Below the pieces are notes generated by a model, which saw nothing but the letters and a program-made list of their open reading frames with translations, did no database searches and was not told the DNA's origin. The position numbers and the translations under genes were made by a program. This document shows positions 50,783 to 60,093 of a stretch of DNA of 64,000 nucleotides, piece after piece. The stretch comes from Microlunatus kandeliicorticis (GTDB lineage Bacteria > Actinomycetota > Actinomycetes > Propionibacteriales > Propionibacteriaceae). Every line of letters starts with the position of its first letter. Positions within the stretch are counted from its first letter, which is position 1. Where the stretch lies: the NCBI RefSeq assembly GCF_014137855.1, contig NZ_JACGWT010000002.1, forward strand, positions 620,001 through 684,000, given 5' to 3'.

Positions 50783-51561
50783 ACGGCTTCGCCGAGGACG
50801 GCGCGGACCAGGCCGCGTCCGGGCCGCTGCCCGGCTGGCTGCGTCCGCTGGCCGACGCGGTCGCCGACCGCGCCGGGGCCGAGCGGGCCGCCGTCGAGGC
50901 GAACCGTCCGGACCGTCGCTCGACCGGGGCCGGCCGGGCCGCCGCGGTGCTGGTGGCCATCGGCAGCGACGTCCACGGCCCCGAGCTGATCCTGATCGAG
51001 CGCGCGGCCACCCTCCGCTCGCACCCCGGCCAGGTCGCCTTCCCTGGCGGCAGCCGCGACCCGGGCGACGACTTCCCGGCCGGCACCGCGGTCCGCGAGG
51101 CCACCGAGGAGGTCGGGCTCGACCCAGCGTCGGTCCGGGTGTTCGGGACGCTGCCGGCCAACTACGTCGCGGTCAGCGGGTTCGACGTCACCCCGGTGCT
51201 GGCCTGGTGGCACACCCCCGGACTGGTCCGGGTCGTCGACCGCGCCGAGGTGGCCGCCGTGCACCGGGTCCCGGTCGCCTGGCTGACCGATCCGGCCCGC
51301 CGCGGCCGGGTGCGGCACCCGTCCGGTTACGTCGGACCGGCGTTCGAGATCGGTCCGGCCGACCGCCCCGCGGAGCCGCTGGTCTGGGGCCTGACCGCCC
51401 ACATGGTCGACGCGGTCCTCGACCTGGCCGGGTGGACGCGGCCGTGGGACCGGGACAGGATGCTCCCGATCCCCGACCGGCACCTCTCCGACGGACGAGC
51501 CGCCGCAGCACGCGGGACCGGGACAGTGAGCGCGGCGCCGCCGCGGGAGGAGCGTCGATGA
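50779..51561 (+). CDS. NUDIX hydrolase, CoA pyrophosphatase-like (Rv3672c-like)
   Basis: 260 aa from the GTG at 50779 (GTGA overlap). The NUDIX box begins AFPGGSRDPGDDFPAGTAVR and ends EATEEVGLDP. LIERAATLRSHPGQVAFPGG is the CoA-pyrophosphatase (NudL/NUDT7) signature, LxRxxxxLRxHxGQVxFPGG. A C-terminal Ala/Arg-rich extension of about 35 residues is unconserved. It probably cleaves CoA and its derivatives in the cytoplasm. Conserved position after the TlpA gene. Confidence 0.92.
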   Translation: MNGFAEDGADQAASGPLPGWLRPLADAVADRAGAERAAVEANRPDRRSTGAGRAAAVLVAIGSDVHGPELILIERAATLRSHPGQVAFPGGSRDPGDDFPAGTAVREATEEVGLDPASVRVFGTLPANYVAVSGFDVTPVLAWWHTPGLVRVVDRAEVAAVHRVPVAWLTDPARRGRVRHPSGYVGPAFEIGPADRPAEPLVWGLTAHMVDAVLDLAGWTRPWDRDRMLPIPDRHLSDGRAAAARGTGTVSAAPPREERR

Positions 51562-52244
51562 CCGAGCGGGCCGAGCTGGTGGCCGCCTTCGCGCAGGTGC
51601 TGCCGGGTCACGACGACCTGGCCGAGGACCTGCTCGACCGGTACGCCGAGCCGCACCGGAGCTACCACACCGCCGAGCACCTGGCCGCGGTGCTGACCCG
51701 GATCGACGAGTTCGCGGTCCGGGACAACGACCTCTACACGGTGCGGTTGGCCGCCTGGTTCCACGACGCCGTCTACCAGCTCAAGGGGCTGGAGATCAGC
51801 AACGAGGAGGCCTCGGCCCGGCTGGCCACCCGCGAGCTCGGCCGGCGCGGGTTCGACCAGGAGGACATCAACGAGGTCGGCCGGCTGGTCCGGCTGACCG
51901 AGACCCACCAGCCCGGTCCGTCGGACCGGGACGGCACGCTGCTCTGCGACGCCGACCTGGCCGTCCTCGGCAGTGACCCCGACGGCTACGCCCGCTACCG
52001 CGAGGCGGTCCGCGCCGAGTACCCGCAGCTCGACGACGCCACCTTCGCCGCCGGCCGGCTCGCCGTGCTGCAGCGGTTCGGCGGACGCCAGGTGTTCCGC
52101 ACCACCGCGGGGCGGCGGCTCGAGCGGGCCGCCCAAACCAACCTCGAGGCCGAGGCCCGAGAGCTGATCGACCGCTTCGGGCTGCAGACCGACGGCTGGC
52201 CGCTCGACCAGGATCCCGACCACCCGTCCCCGAGCGAGGAGTGA
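51558..52244 (+). CDS. HD-domain predicted metal-dependent phosphohydrolase
   Basis: 228 aa. RSYHTAEHLAAVLTRIDEF and AAWFHDAVYQLKGLEISNEE carry the HD-type metal ligands (His in SYHTxEH, then FHD), and LLCDADLAVLGSDPDGYA holds the final Asp. This is the predicted metal-dependent HD phosphohydrolase family found across bacteria; the substrate is unknown. It starts in an ATGA overlap with the NUDIX gene after GGGAGGAG, and its stop overlaps the ribosome binding region of the alpha-glucosidase gene. Confidence 0.9.
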   Translation: MTERAELVAAFAQVLPGHDDLAEDLLDRYAEPHRSYHTAEHLAAVLTRIDEFAVRDNDLYTVRLAAWFHDAVYQLKGLEISNEEASARLATRELGRRGFDQEDINEVGRLVRLTETHQPGPSDRDGTLLCDADLAVLGSDPDGYARYREAVRAEYPQLDDATFAAGRLAVLQRFGGRQVFRTTAGRRLERAAQTNLEAEARELIDRFGLQTDGWPLDQDPDHPSPSEE

Positions 52245-52246
52245 TC

Positions 52247-53995
52247 ATGACCGAGAGCGCCACCCGTGCCGACCGTCCTGCCGACGCACCGGACAGCAGT
52301 CCCTGGTGGCGTTCGGCGGTGGTCTACCAGGTGTACCCGCGGTCGTTCTGCGACTCCAACACCGACGGGATGGGCGACATCCCCGGGATCACCAGCAAGC
52401 TCGACTACCTGCACCGGCTCGGCGTCGACGTGGTCTGGCTGTCGCCGGTCTACCGGTCGCCGCAGGACGACAACGGCTACGACATCAGCGACTACACCGA
52501 CATCGAGCCGGCCTTCGGCACCCTGGCCGACCTGGACGCGCTGATCGCCGGGCTGCACGACCGCGGGATGAAGCTGGTGATGGACCTGGTGGTCAACCAC
52601 ACCTCCGACGAGCACCCGTGGTTCGTGGAGTCGCGGTCGAGCACCGACAACCCGAAGCGCGACTGGTACGTCTGGCGGCCGCCGCGGGAGGGGTTCACCG
52701 GCGGGGAACCGGGCGCCGAGCCGACCAACTGGGAGTCGGCGTTCTCCACGTCGGCCTGGGAGTGGGACGAGACCACCGGCGCCTACTACCTGCACCTGTT
52801 CACCCGGAAGCAGCCCGACCTCAACTGGGAGAACCCGGAGGTCCGGCAGGAGGTCTACCGGATGATGAACTGGTGGGTCGACCGCGGGATCGATGGGTTC
52901 CGGATGGACGTGATCAACCTGATCTCCAAGCCCGGGGAGCTGACCGACCTGCCGGTGCCGCCCGGCCGTCGTCGGGCGCCGTCGCTCGGGGTGGTGGCCA
53001 ACGGCCACCGGATGCACGAGTTCCTGGCCGAGATGCACGAGGCGGTGCTGAGCCGGCGACCGATGATCACCGTCGGGGAGATGCCCGGCGCCACGGTGGA
53101 GGACGCCCGGCTGGTCACCGACCCGCGCCGGCGCGAGCTCGACATGGTCTTCACCTTCGAGCACGTCAATCTCGACTCGGCGCCCGGCGGCACCAAGTTC
53201 GACCTGCAGGACCTGCCGCTGCCGGTGCTCAAGCAGAACCTGGCGCACTGGCAGGAGGGCCTGGCCGGCGTGGGCTGGAACAGCCTCTACTGGGACAACC
53301 ACGACCAGCCTCGGGCGGTCAGCCGGTTCGGTGACGACAGCGCCGAGCACCGGGTGGCCTCGGCGAAGACGTTGGCCAGCGTGCTGCACCTGCACCAGGG
53401 GACGCCGTACGTCTACCAGGGCGAGGAGCTCGGGATGACGAACGCCAACTTCAGCGAGATCGCCCAGTACCAGGACGTCGAGACGCTCAACTACCACGCC
53501 GACGCGCTCAGCCTCGGGCTCGAGGCCGAGCGGGTGATGGCCTCGCTGGCCGCCCGCAGCCGCGACAACGCCCGCACCCCGATGCAGTGGGACGACAGCT
53601 CGCAGGCCGGGTTCACCGGCGGGGTGCCGTGGCTCACCGTCAACCCGAACTACACCGAGATCAACGCCGCCGCGCAGGTCGACGACCCGCACTCGGTGTT
53701 CAGCCACTACCGGGCGCTGATCGCGCTCCGGCACGAGAACCCGGTGCTGGTCGACGGCACCTTCGCGTTGCTGCTGCCCGACCACGCGCAGCTGTGGGCC
53801 TTCACCCGGACGCTGGCGACCGACGGCGGCACCCGGACGGTGCTGCTGCTGGCCAACTGCTCGTCGGCGCCCGTCGAGCTGCCCTCCGACGGTCTTCCCG
53901 ACCTCGCCGGCGCGACGCTGCTGCTCGGCACCCACGGCGACGGCGGCGGTCAGACCCTGGCCGCCTGGGAGTCCCGGATCCTCGCGCTCGCCTGA
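52247..53995 (+). CDS. GH13 alpha-glucosidase (oligo-1,6-glucosidase/sucrose hydrolase-like)
   Basis: 582 aa from the ATG at 52247 with GAGGAG 6 bp upstream. The GH13 regions are: VMDLVVNHTSDEHPWF (region I), GIDGFRMDVINLISK with the nucleophile Asp (region II), MITVGEMPGATVEDARL with the acid/base Glu (region III) and WDNHDQPRAVSRFG (region IV). VVYQVYPRSFCDSN and DNGYDISDYTDI are the alpha-glucosidase/oligo-1,6-glucosidase pattern. There is no signal peptide, so it acts on imported oligosaccharides in the cytoplasm. The sugar specificity is not decided. Confidence 0.94.
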   Translation: MTESATRADRPADAPDSSPWWRSAVVYQVYPRSFCDSNTDGMGDIPGITSKLDYLHRLGVDVVWLSPVYRSPQDDNGYDISDYTDIEPAFGTLADLDALIAGLHDRGMKLVMDLVVNHTSDEHPWFVESRSSTDNPKRDWYVWRPPREGFTGGEPGAEPTNWESAFSTSAWEWDETTGAYYLHLFTRKQPDLNWENPEVRQEVYRMMNWWVDRGIDGFRMDVINLISKPGELTDLPVPPGRRRAPSLGVVANGHRMHEFLAEMHEAVLSRRPMITVGEMPGATVEDARLVTDPRRRELDMVFTFEHVNLDSAPGGTKFDLQDLPLPVLKQNLAHWQEGLAGVGWNSLYWDNHDQPRAVSRFGDDSAEHRVASAKTLASVLHLHQGTPYVYQGEELGMTNANFSEIAQYQDVETLNYHADALSLGLEAERVMASLAARSRDNARTPMQWDDSSQAGFTGGVPWLTVNPNYTEINAAAQVDDPHSVFSHYRALIALRHENPVLVDGTFALLLPDHAQLWAFTRTLATDGGTRTVLLLANCSSAPVELPSDGLPDLAGATLLLGTHGDGGGQTLAAWESRILALA

Positions 53996-53999
53996 GCCG

Positions 54000-54181
54000 G
54001 ACCTGCGCTAAGCCCGTTCGAACGTGCGCTGAGCCTGTCGAAGCGCCGAGTCAGAACGTGCGCTGAGCCTGTCGAGGCGCTGGGGGAGTTCGTGTGCTGA
54101 GTCTGTCGAAGCGCTGGGGGAGTTCGTGTGCTGAGCTTGTCGAAGCGCCGGGGAGTTCGTGCGCTGAGCTTGTCGAAGCGC
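54000..54181 (+). repeat. Tandem cluster of REP-like GTGCGCTGAGCCTGTCGAAG repeats
   Basis: Copies of the core GTGCGCTGAGCCTGTCGAAG begin at about 54024, 54058, 54092, 54126 and 54159, spaced 33-34 bp with TGGGGGAGTTC-type spacers between several of them; a degenerate copy (GCGCTAAGCCCGTTCGAACG) lies at 54005. The same family is at 16.1 kb as an inverted pair. Both clusters sit at gene 3' ends. Similar palindromic elements are common in other bacterial genomes. Confidence 0.9.
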
Positions 54182-54182
54182 G

Positions 54183-54692
54183 TCAGCGGAGCCGCTCGGC
54201 CGACCCGTCCGGGCGGTGCCGCCAGGCCTCGTCCACGGCGTCGAGCTCGGCGTCGGTCGGTGGCTCGAAGACCGATCGCGCGCTATCGAGGTCGGCGCGG
54301 GTCAGCGGGTAGGCCCCGCTCGCGGCGGTGGCGTTCCGCTGCTCGAGCCGGTGCCACAGGGTGTCCGGGTCGGTGTCGAGCAGGTGCCACGCCAGCCGGG
54401 CGCCGTGCTCGCGCCCGGCGGCGAACATCGCGGTGCGCTCGGCGGCCAGCCACAGCCCGTCCTCGAGGATCACGTCGACACCACTGTCGAGCAGCGCGAA
54501 GGCGTGCTCGCGGAGCACGACCTGGAGCCGTTCGTGCCCGTCCGGGTCGTCCCAGCCGATGCCGATCGCGTGCTGCCAGTCGTCGGTGCAGAGCCGCAGC
54601 CCCGCCCCGTCCGCCTCGAGCCGCCGGGCCAGCGTGGTCTTGCCCGAGCCGGGCAGGCCGCAGAACAGGGTCAGGGTCGGTCGTCCGGGCAT
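54183..54692 (-). CDS. AAA/P-loop small-molecule kinase-like protein
   Basis: 169 aa from the ATG at 54692. LTLFCGLPGSGKTTLARRLE is the Walker A motif near the N terminus, LCTDDWQHAIGIGWDDPD a following acidic loop, and VILEDGLWLAAERTAMFAA the Walker B-like strand. HLLDTDPDTLWHRLEQRN is a lid region seen in the AAA_33 kinase group. It is a single-domain P-loop kinase of unknown substrate. Its stop abuts the REP-like tandem cluster. Confidence 0.82.
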   Translation of the reverse strand: MPGRPTLTLFCGLPGSGKTTLARRLEADGAGLRLCTDDWQHAIGIGWDDPDGHERLQVVLREHAFALLDSGVDVILEDGLWLAAERTAMFAAGREHGARLAWHLLDTDPDTLWHRLEQRNATAASGAYPLTRADLDSARSVFEPPTDAELDAVDEAWRHRPDGSAERLR

Positions 54693-54714
54693 CGGACCGC
54701 CGACGGGACCGTGA

Positions 54715-55209
54715 TCAGCGGGCGCGACGAGCCGGCGTGGTCCGACCGCCGAGCGCACGCGGGCCCGAGCCCTCCGGCAGCGGGCCCTTGGCCGCCGCGG
54801 TGCCGGACTTGATCGCGGTCGTCACCGTCTCGACCGACGCCTTGGCCTGCGCGATGGTCCGGGCCGGACCCTTGACCTTCTTGATCGAGACGAAGCCGAT
54901 CCCGCCGAGGATCGCGGCCACCACCAGCAGCACGGCGGCCATGATCACGAAGCCGAGCGCCACCGGGAGGTTCAGCCAGGCGCCGATGGCCAGCGCCCCG
55001 GCGATGAAGAGCAGAGCGGCTGCGCAGAGCCCGAAGTAGCCGGCCCCGCCGAGCAGCCCGGCGCCGACCCCGGCCTTCTTGGCCGACGGCACGAGCTCGG
55101 CCTTGGCGAGGGCGACCTCGTTCTGGACGAGCTGCTTGATGTCGGCCTGGATGTCCTTGACCAGCTCACCCACACCGGGGGTCTGATCGCTCGATCGCGT
55201 AGTGGCCAT
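54715..55209 (-). CDS. Phage holin family (holin-X superfamily III-like) membrane protein
   Basis: 164 aa. It begins with a polar, helical segment (VGELVKDIQADIKQLVQNEV followed by ALAKAELVPSAKKAGVG), then two helices (GYFGLCAAALLFIAGALAIG and LGFVIMAAVLLVVAAILGGI). This is the pattern of the actinobacterial putative holin-X (PF07332) proteins, which are core genes and not phage lysis genes. The C-terminal tail is basic. It stands between acs-side genes as in other actinobacteria, where it is often next to acs. The role is not established. Confidence 0.88.
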   Translation of the reverse strand: MATTRSSDQTPGVGELVKDIQADIKQLVQNEVALAKAELVPSAKKAGVGAGLLGGAGYFGLCAAALLFIAGALAIGAWLNLPVALGFVIMAAVLLVVAAILGGIGFVSIKKVKGPARTIAQAKASVETVTTAIKSGTAAAKGPLPEGSGPRALGGRTTPARRAR

Positions 55210-55390
55210 CGGTGCGGTCTCCTCTCGTGCCGCCCACGGGGGCGACGGGGCTCCGGTGCCGGTCCGGTCCGGGTGCGTCCGATGCTAGTGGTTGCCACCG
55301 GCTCCCGGGTCGGCCCGGGTCGCGGTGATCACCGGACGTGCGGTGGCGTTTCGGCGCGGCCGGTCCGCACGGATGCGGACCACGCCCCGC

Positions 55391-56515
55391 TCAGCGGTCC
55401 GCCGTCCGGCCCGGGAGCGCCGCGGGCGGCACCTCCCCGCTGCCGCGCGCGATCAACGACACCGGTTCGATCTCGCGGCGGTACGGCTCGCGCGAGCCGG
55501 CGATGCGTTCGAGCAGCAGCCGGATCGACCGGCGGCCGAGTTGCTCGCTGTCGGCGGCGACCACCGAGACCGGGGTCGGGAGCAGGCCGGCGAAGCTGAA
55601 GTCGTCGAAGCCGATCAGGGCCGTCCGCCCGTAGTCCGGCCCGAGCGCGGACAGCACTCCCTCGGTGAGGAAGTTCGTGGTGGCGAAGATCGCGGTGGGC
55701 GGGTCGGGGAGCGCGGCGAGCCGGCGGGCGGCGTCGGCGGCCTCGGCCACCGAACCGTGCGGCAACCGGATCTCCAGCGCCTCGTCGACCGGGAGCCCCG
55801 CGGCGCGGAGAGCGCGCCGGTAACCGCGCAGCCGCAGCCCGGTCGTGTAGTAGGACGCGGCGACCACGATGGCGATCCGTCGGTGGCCGTGGGCGATCAG
55901 GTGCGCGGTGGCCAGCCGACCGCCCCGTTCGTTGTCGACCGCGACCACGTCGGCCTCGAGCCCGCGGGCCGGCCGGTCGACGAAGACCACCGGCGTCCGC
56001 GGACCGTGCCGCTCGGGCGCCAGGTAACGGTGGTCGCCCGGACCGGGCGCGACGATCAGGCCCGCCACCCGTCGGCTCACCAGGTCCTCGATGGTCCGCC
56101 GCTCGCCGGCCGGGTCCTCGTCAGCGGTACCGACCAGCACGGCGTAGCCGGCGCTCCTCGCCTCCTCCACCGCGCCCTTGGCCAGGTGCGACCAGAACGG
56201 GTTGGTGAGGTCGCCCAGGGTCAGCCCGAGGGTCAGCGAGTTCTGTCCGGGACGCAGCGAGCGGGCGATCTCGTCGCGTCGGAAGCCGAGCCGGGCGATC
56301 GCCTGGCGCACCTGGGTCGCGGTGTCCTCGCGCACCGGACCGCCGTTCACCACCCGGGAGACCGTGGCCAGCCCCACGCCCGCCGCGTCGGCCACGTCGC
56401 GCATGGTCGGTCGCCGGCCCAGCGGTCCGCGCCCGTCCGGTTCCTCCGGGGAGCCGTCGGCCGCGGCGGTCAGGTCGGGCGGCCCGGGCGGGGCCGGCGT
56501 CGGCGGACGCGGCAT
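55391..56515 (-). CDS. LacI family transcriptional regulator
   Basis: 374 aa. After a 36-residue disordered Pro-rich N terminus, MRDVADAAGVGLATVSRVVN is the LacI helix-turn-helix and hinge start. The periplasmic-binding-protein-like effector domain follows (TLGLTLGDLTNPFWSHLA, GLIVAPGPGDHRYL, TALIGFDDFSFAGLL). It is divergent from the GH76 gene across 178 bp that contain a GGAAACGTTTCC palindrome, so it probably represses that gene and itself. The inducer is likely a mannan-derived sugar. Confidence 0.94.
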   Translation of the reverse strand: MPRPPTPAPPGPPDLTAAADGSPEEPDGRGPLGRRPTMRDVADAAGVGLATVSRVVNGGPVREDTATQVRQAIARLGFRRDEIARSLRPGQNSLTLGLTLGDLTNPFWSHLAKGAVEEARSAGYAVLVGTADEDPAGERRTIEDLVSRRVAGLIVAPGPGDHRYLAPERHGPRTPVVFVDRPARGLEADVVAVDNERGGRLATAHLIAHGHRRIAIVVAASYYTTGLRLRGYRRALRAAGLPVDEALEIRLPHGSVAEAADAARRLAALPDPPTAIFATTNFLTEGVLSALGPDYGRTALIGFDDFSFAGLLPTPVSVVAADSEQLGRRSIRLLLERIAGSREPYRREIEPVSLIARGSGEVPPAALPGRTADR

Positions 56516-56645
56516 CCGGACCTCCCTTCCGACCGTTCGATCGTCCGATTATCGGGGACCGGGCTCTGACGGCCGCGGACGTCCGTCCGCCGGGTGGGCC
56601 TTGACGTCGTCGGGCCGCCGGTGCCTAGGGTGATCGAGGCGTTCG

Positions 56646-56657
56646 GGAAACGTTTCC
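56646..56657. promoter_or_regulatory. LacI-type operator
   Basis: GGAAACGTTTCC is a perfect 12-bp palindrome with the central CG and the AAACG/CGTTT half-sites typical of LacI-GalR operators. It lies 37-48 bp upstream of the GH76 start, within the divergent promoter region shared with the lacI-type gene. Confidence 0.85.
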
Positions 56658-56693
56658 ACGGGCGCCGGTCGACGAGGACCACGACGAGGAGCG

Positions 56694-57911
56694 GTGATGA
56701 CGGAAGAACAGCGACGACTGGGACGACGGGGCTTCTGCGGCCTGATGGGCGGTGCGGCGGCGGTGGTCGGCGGAGTCGGCGGGGTCGGGCTGGGGGCCGG
56801 GTCGGCGGCGGCCGCCCCGTCGGACGGCGGCACGGGATCGCGCTGGGTGCGGCGCGCGGAGGCCACCTGGGAGGCCCTGCAGCGGTGGTTCGCCACCCAC
56901 GACGGGTCCGACCTCTACCGCGAGCAGTACCCGGTGGCCGCGGGCGACAACGCCTACAGCTACGAGTGGCCGTTCTCCCAGGCGCACGCCGCCGCGCTCG
57001 ATCTGACCGGGATCCCCGCGGTCGGTCGCCGCTACCGGGCCGAGCTCGACCGGCACGACCGGGCCCAGCAGCACTACTGGAGCGCGAAGGGCAGCACCGG
57101 GCTGCCCGGCTTCGCCTCCTACCCGACGGCGCCGTGGGGCGGGGGCGGTGACTTCTTCTACGACGACAACGAGTGGGTCGGGTTGATCGACCTGCAGCGC
57201 TACCTGCGGTTCGGCGACCGGTCGGTGGTCGCCCAGGCCGAGCAGATCTTCGACCTGGTCGTCTCCGGTTGGGACGACGACGCCTCGCACGCCGCCCCGG
57301 GCGGGGTGTTCTGGACCCAGGCGTCCTGGAGCCAGGACCGCAACACGGTCTCGAACATGCCCGGTGCGCTGGTCGGGCTGTCGCTCTACCAGCTGGACCG
57401 CAACCGGCGCCGGTTCGACTGGTCGATGCGGATGTACGACTGGACCAACCAGCACCTGGTCGACCCGAAGGACGGGCTCTACTGGGACCACCTCGGGCTC
57501 GACGGCAAGCCGGAGAAGACCAAGTGGAGCTACAACCAGGGCGTGCCGGTGGGGGTGAACGTGCTGCTGCACCGGATCACCGGCCGGCGCCACTACCTCG
57601 ACGAGGCGGTCCGGATCGCCGACGCGGCCACGTCGTTCTACGGCACGGACGCGCTCGACGGCCAGCCGGTGTTCTTCAACTCGATCTGGTTCCGCAACCT
57701 GCTGCTGCTCCAGTCGGTGACCGGCGGCAGCGAGCGGCGCCGCCAGCTCGAGAGCTACGCCGAGCGGCTGTGGACCGACAAGCGCGACCCGGACACCGGG
57801 CTGTTCCACTTCGCCGACGACGGTAGCACGCAGATGATCGAGCAGGCGGGCGCCACCCAGGTCTTCGCGCTGGCCGCCCTGCCGCCCTCGGCCTACCGCA
57901 CGCTGCTCTGA
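56694..57911 (+). CDS. Secreted GH76 glycosidase (alpha-1,6-mannanase-like)
   Basis: 405 aa, start ATG at 56694 with GAGGAGCGG just upstream. The N terminus (LGRRGFCGLMGGAAAVVGGV) is a Tat-type signal peptide with RR followed by a hydrophobic stretch and AAAAPSD as the cleavage area. The GH76 fold is shown by FYDDNEWVGLIDLQRYLRFG, with the adjacent catalytic Asp pair, plus GGVFWTQ, NMPGALVGLSLYQL and WSYNQGVPVGVNVLL. GH76 enzymes cut alpha-1,6-mannan. It probably breaks down fungal or actinobacterial mannans, under LacI control. Confidence 0.92.
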   Translation: MMTEEQRRLGRRGFCGLMGGAAAVVGGVGGVGLGAGSAAAAPSDGGTGSRWVRRAEATWEALQRWFATHDGSDLYREQYPVAAGDNAYSYEWPFSQAHAAALDLTGIPAVGRRYRAELDRHDRAQQHYWSAKGSTGLPGFASYPTAPWGGGGDFFYDDNEWVGLIDLQRYLRFGDRSVVAQAEQIFDLVVSGWDDDASHAAPGGVFWTQASWSQDRNTVSNMPGALVGLSLYQLDRNRRRFDWSMRMYDWTNQHLVDPKDGLYWDHLGLDGKPEKTKWSYNQGVPVGVNVLLHRITGRRHYLDEAVRIADAATSFYGTDALDGQPVFFNSIWFRNLLLLQSVTGGSERRRQLESYAERLWTDKRDPDTGLFHFADDGSTQMIEQAGATQVFALAALPPSAYRTLL

Positions 57912-57930
57912 GCGGACGGCTCCGGCAGTA

Positions 57931-57960
57931 GGCCCGGGCACCCTGGTCGGTGCCCGGGCC
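57931..57960. terminator. Bidirectional terminator between GH76 gene and acs
   Basis: GGCCCGGGCACC (57931-57942) pairs perfectly with GGTGCCCGGGCC (57949-57960) across a six-base loop, between two convergent genes. Confidence 0.9.
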
Positions 57961-57970
57961 CACTCCGGGG

Positions 57971-59929
57971 TCAGTCCTCGCTCTTGGCGCCCGCCATGTT
58001 GTCCTTGATCAGCTCCATCACGGTCGAGTCGGTGAGCGTCGTGACGTCGCCGAGCTCGCGGTTTTCGGCGATGTCGCGGAGCAGCCGCCGCATGATCTTG
58101 CCCGAGCGAGTCTTCGGGAGCTCCTCGACCACCATGATCTGACGCGGCCGGGCGATCGCCCCGATCTCCTTGGCGACGTGCTGGCGCAGCTCCTGCACCA
58201 CGTCGGGCCCGCCGTCGCCGGCCTCGCTGCGCAGGATCACGAAAGCGACGATCGCCTGACCGGTGGTCGCGTCGGTGGCGCCGACCACCGCCGCCTCGGC
58301 CACCTTCGGGTGCGAGACCAGGGCCGACTCGATCTCGGTGGTCGACATCCGGTGCCCGGACACGTTCATCACGTCGTCGACCCGGCCGAGGAACCAGATG
58401 TCGCCGTCCTCGTCCTTCTTCGCGCCGTCGCCGGCGAAGTACATCCCCGGGAAGCGCGACCAGTAGGTCTCGACGAACCGCTCGTCGTCGCCCCACAGCG
58501 TCCGCAGCATCGACGGCCACGGCTTGGTGATCGTCAGGTAGCCGCCTTCGCCGTTGCCGACCGGCTGCGCCTCGTCGTTGACCACCTCGACGCTGATCCC
58601 GGGCACCGGGGTCATCGCCGCGCCCGGCTTGCCTGCGGTGACGCCCGGCATCGGGGTGATCATGTGCATCCCGGTCTCGGTCTGCCACCAGGTGTCGACC
58701 ACCGGCGTCCGGTCGCCGCCGATGTGCGTGCGGTACCAGACGTAGGCCTCGGGGTTGATCGGCTCGCCGACCGACCCGAGGATCCGCAGCGAGGAGAGGT
58801 CGAACTTCGCCGGGATCTCCGCGCCCCACTTCATGAAGGTGCGGATCGCGGTCGGCGCGCAGTACAGGATGCTGATCTTGTACTTCTCGATGATCTCCCA
58901 CCACCGGCCCTGGTGCGGCGTCTCCGGCGTGCCCTCGTACATCACCGAGGTGGTGCCGTTGGTCAGCGGGCCGTAGACCAGGTAGGAGTGGCCGGTCACC
59001 CAGCCGATGTCGGCGGCGGTCCAGAAGACGTCGGTCTCCGGCTTGAGGTCGAAGGTCGCCCAGTGGGTCCAGGAGGTGCCGACCAGGTAGCCGCCGGTGG
59101 TGTGCAGGATGCCCTTCGGCTTCCCGGTGCTGCCCGAGGTGTACATGATGTAGAGCGGGTGCTCGGCGTTGAACATCTGTGCCTCGTGCTCGCTGCTCTG
59201 CCGCCCGACGAACTCGTGCCACCACAGGTCGCGGCCCTCGGTCATCGCCGTCTCCTGCTCGGTCCGGCGGACCACCAGCACGTTGCGGACGCCGGGGCAG
59301 CGGGTCAGGGCCTCGTCGACGGCCGGCTTGAGCGCCGACGGCTTGCCCTTGCGGTAGCCGCCGTCGGCGGTGATCACCACCTGGCAGTCGCAGTCGGCGA
59401 TCCGGCTGGCCAGCGCGTCGGCCGAGAACCCGCCGAAGACCACGGTGTGCGGGGCGCCGATCCGGGCGCAGGCGAGCATCGCCACCGCGGCCTCGGGGAT
59501 CATCGGCATGTAGATGGCCACCCGGTCGCCGGCCCGGACCCCGAGCTCGGTGAGGGCGTTGGCGGCCCGGCAGACCTCGTCGGTCAGCTCGGCGTAGGTG
59601 ATGGTCCGGGTGTCGCCCGGCTCGCCCTCCCAGTGGAAGGCCACCCGGTCGCCGTGGCCGGCCTCGACGTGACGGTCGCAGCAGTTGACCGCGGCGTTGA
59701 GCTCGCCGTCGGCGAACCACTTCGCGAACGGCGGGTTGCTCCAGTCCAGGGTCTGGGTCGGCGTGGTCCCCCAGGTGAGCCGCTCGGCCTGCTTCGCCCA
59801 GAACGCCTCGGGGTCGGCGGCCGCCTCGGCGTAGGTGTCGGTGGTGACGTTCGCCTGGGCGCTCAGCTCGGGCGGCGGCGGGAACCGACGCTCCTCGTGG
59901 CTCAGGTTGGACAGCGTCTCTTCGCTCAC
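57971..59929 (-). CDS. acs: Acetyl-CoA synthetase
   Basis: 652 aa, full length. It activates acetate to acetyl-CoA via acetyl-[23 protein letters not shown] is the AMP-binding P-loop, [20 protein letters not shown] and [18 protein letters not shown] are ACS-specific, and [15 protein letters not shown] holds the Lys that is acetylated to switch the enzyme off. [14 protein letters not shown] N-terminal segments ([12 protein letters not shown]) match bacterial ACS. The gene is divergent from the RND transporter. Its position after the holin-X protein matches the conserved actinobacterial order (M. tuberculosis Rv3667). Confidence 0.98.
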   Translation of the reverse strand: MSEETLSNLSHEERRFPPPPELSAQANVTTDTYAEAAADPEAFWAKQAERLTWGTTPTQTLDWSNPPFAKWFADGELNAAVNCCDRHVEAGHGDRVAFHWEGEPGDTRTITYAELTDEVCRAANALTELGVRAGDRVAIYMPMIPEAAVAMLACARIGAPHTVVFGGFSADALASRIADCDCQVVITADGGYRKGKPSALKPAVDEALTRCPGVRNVLVVRRTEQETAMTEGRDLWWHEFVGRQSSEHEAQMFNAEHPLYIMYTSGSTGKPKGILHTTGGYLVGTSWTHWATFDLKPETDVFWTAADIGWVTGHSYLVYGPLTNGTTSVMYEGTPETPHQGRWWEIIEKYKISILYCAPTAIRTFMKWGAEIPAKFDLSSLRILGSVGEPINPEAYVWYRTHIGGDRTPVVDTWWQTETGMHMITPMPGVTAGKPGAAMTPVPGISVEVVNDEAQPVGNGEGGYLTITKPWPSMLRTLWGDDERFVETYWSRFPGMYFAGDGAKKDEDGDIWFLGRVDDVMNVSGHRMSTTEIESALVSHPKVAEAAVVGATDATTGQAIVAFVILRSEAGDGGPDVVQELRQHVAKEIGAIARPRQIMVVEELPKTRSGKIMRRLLRDIAENRELGDVTTLTDSTVMELIKDNMAGAKSED

Positions 59930-60093
59930 CGCAGCGCCTCCTCGTCGTCGACGGATCTCCGCCGGCAGGTCCAGACCACAGCCGACGGCGGGGTCAGCCT
60001 AACGACGCGGCGACCGGTCCGGCAGCTTGGGTGCATCCGTCAGACTGTGTCGGGCGCGCGGAGAAGCGGCGGCCGGGACGGAGCAGGAGCGGT

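Noticed and set aside
54715-55209. Prophage signal from the holin-like protein
   Set aside because: Holin-X family proteins are core genes of actinobacteria near acs, and no other phage genes are present.
56625-59720. 1031-residue minus-strand frame
   Set aside because: It runs in a shifted frame through acs and antisense to the GH76 gene, is Arg/Pro/Gly-rich and has no family features: a high-GC shadow.
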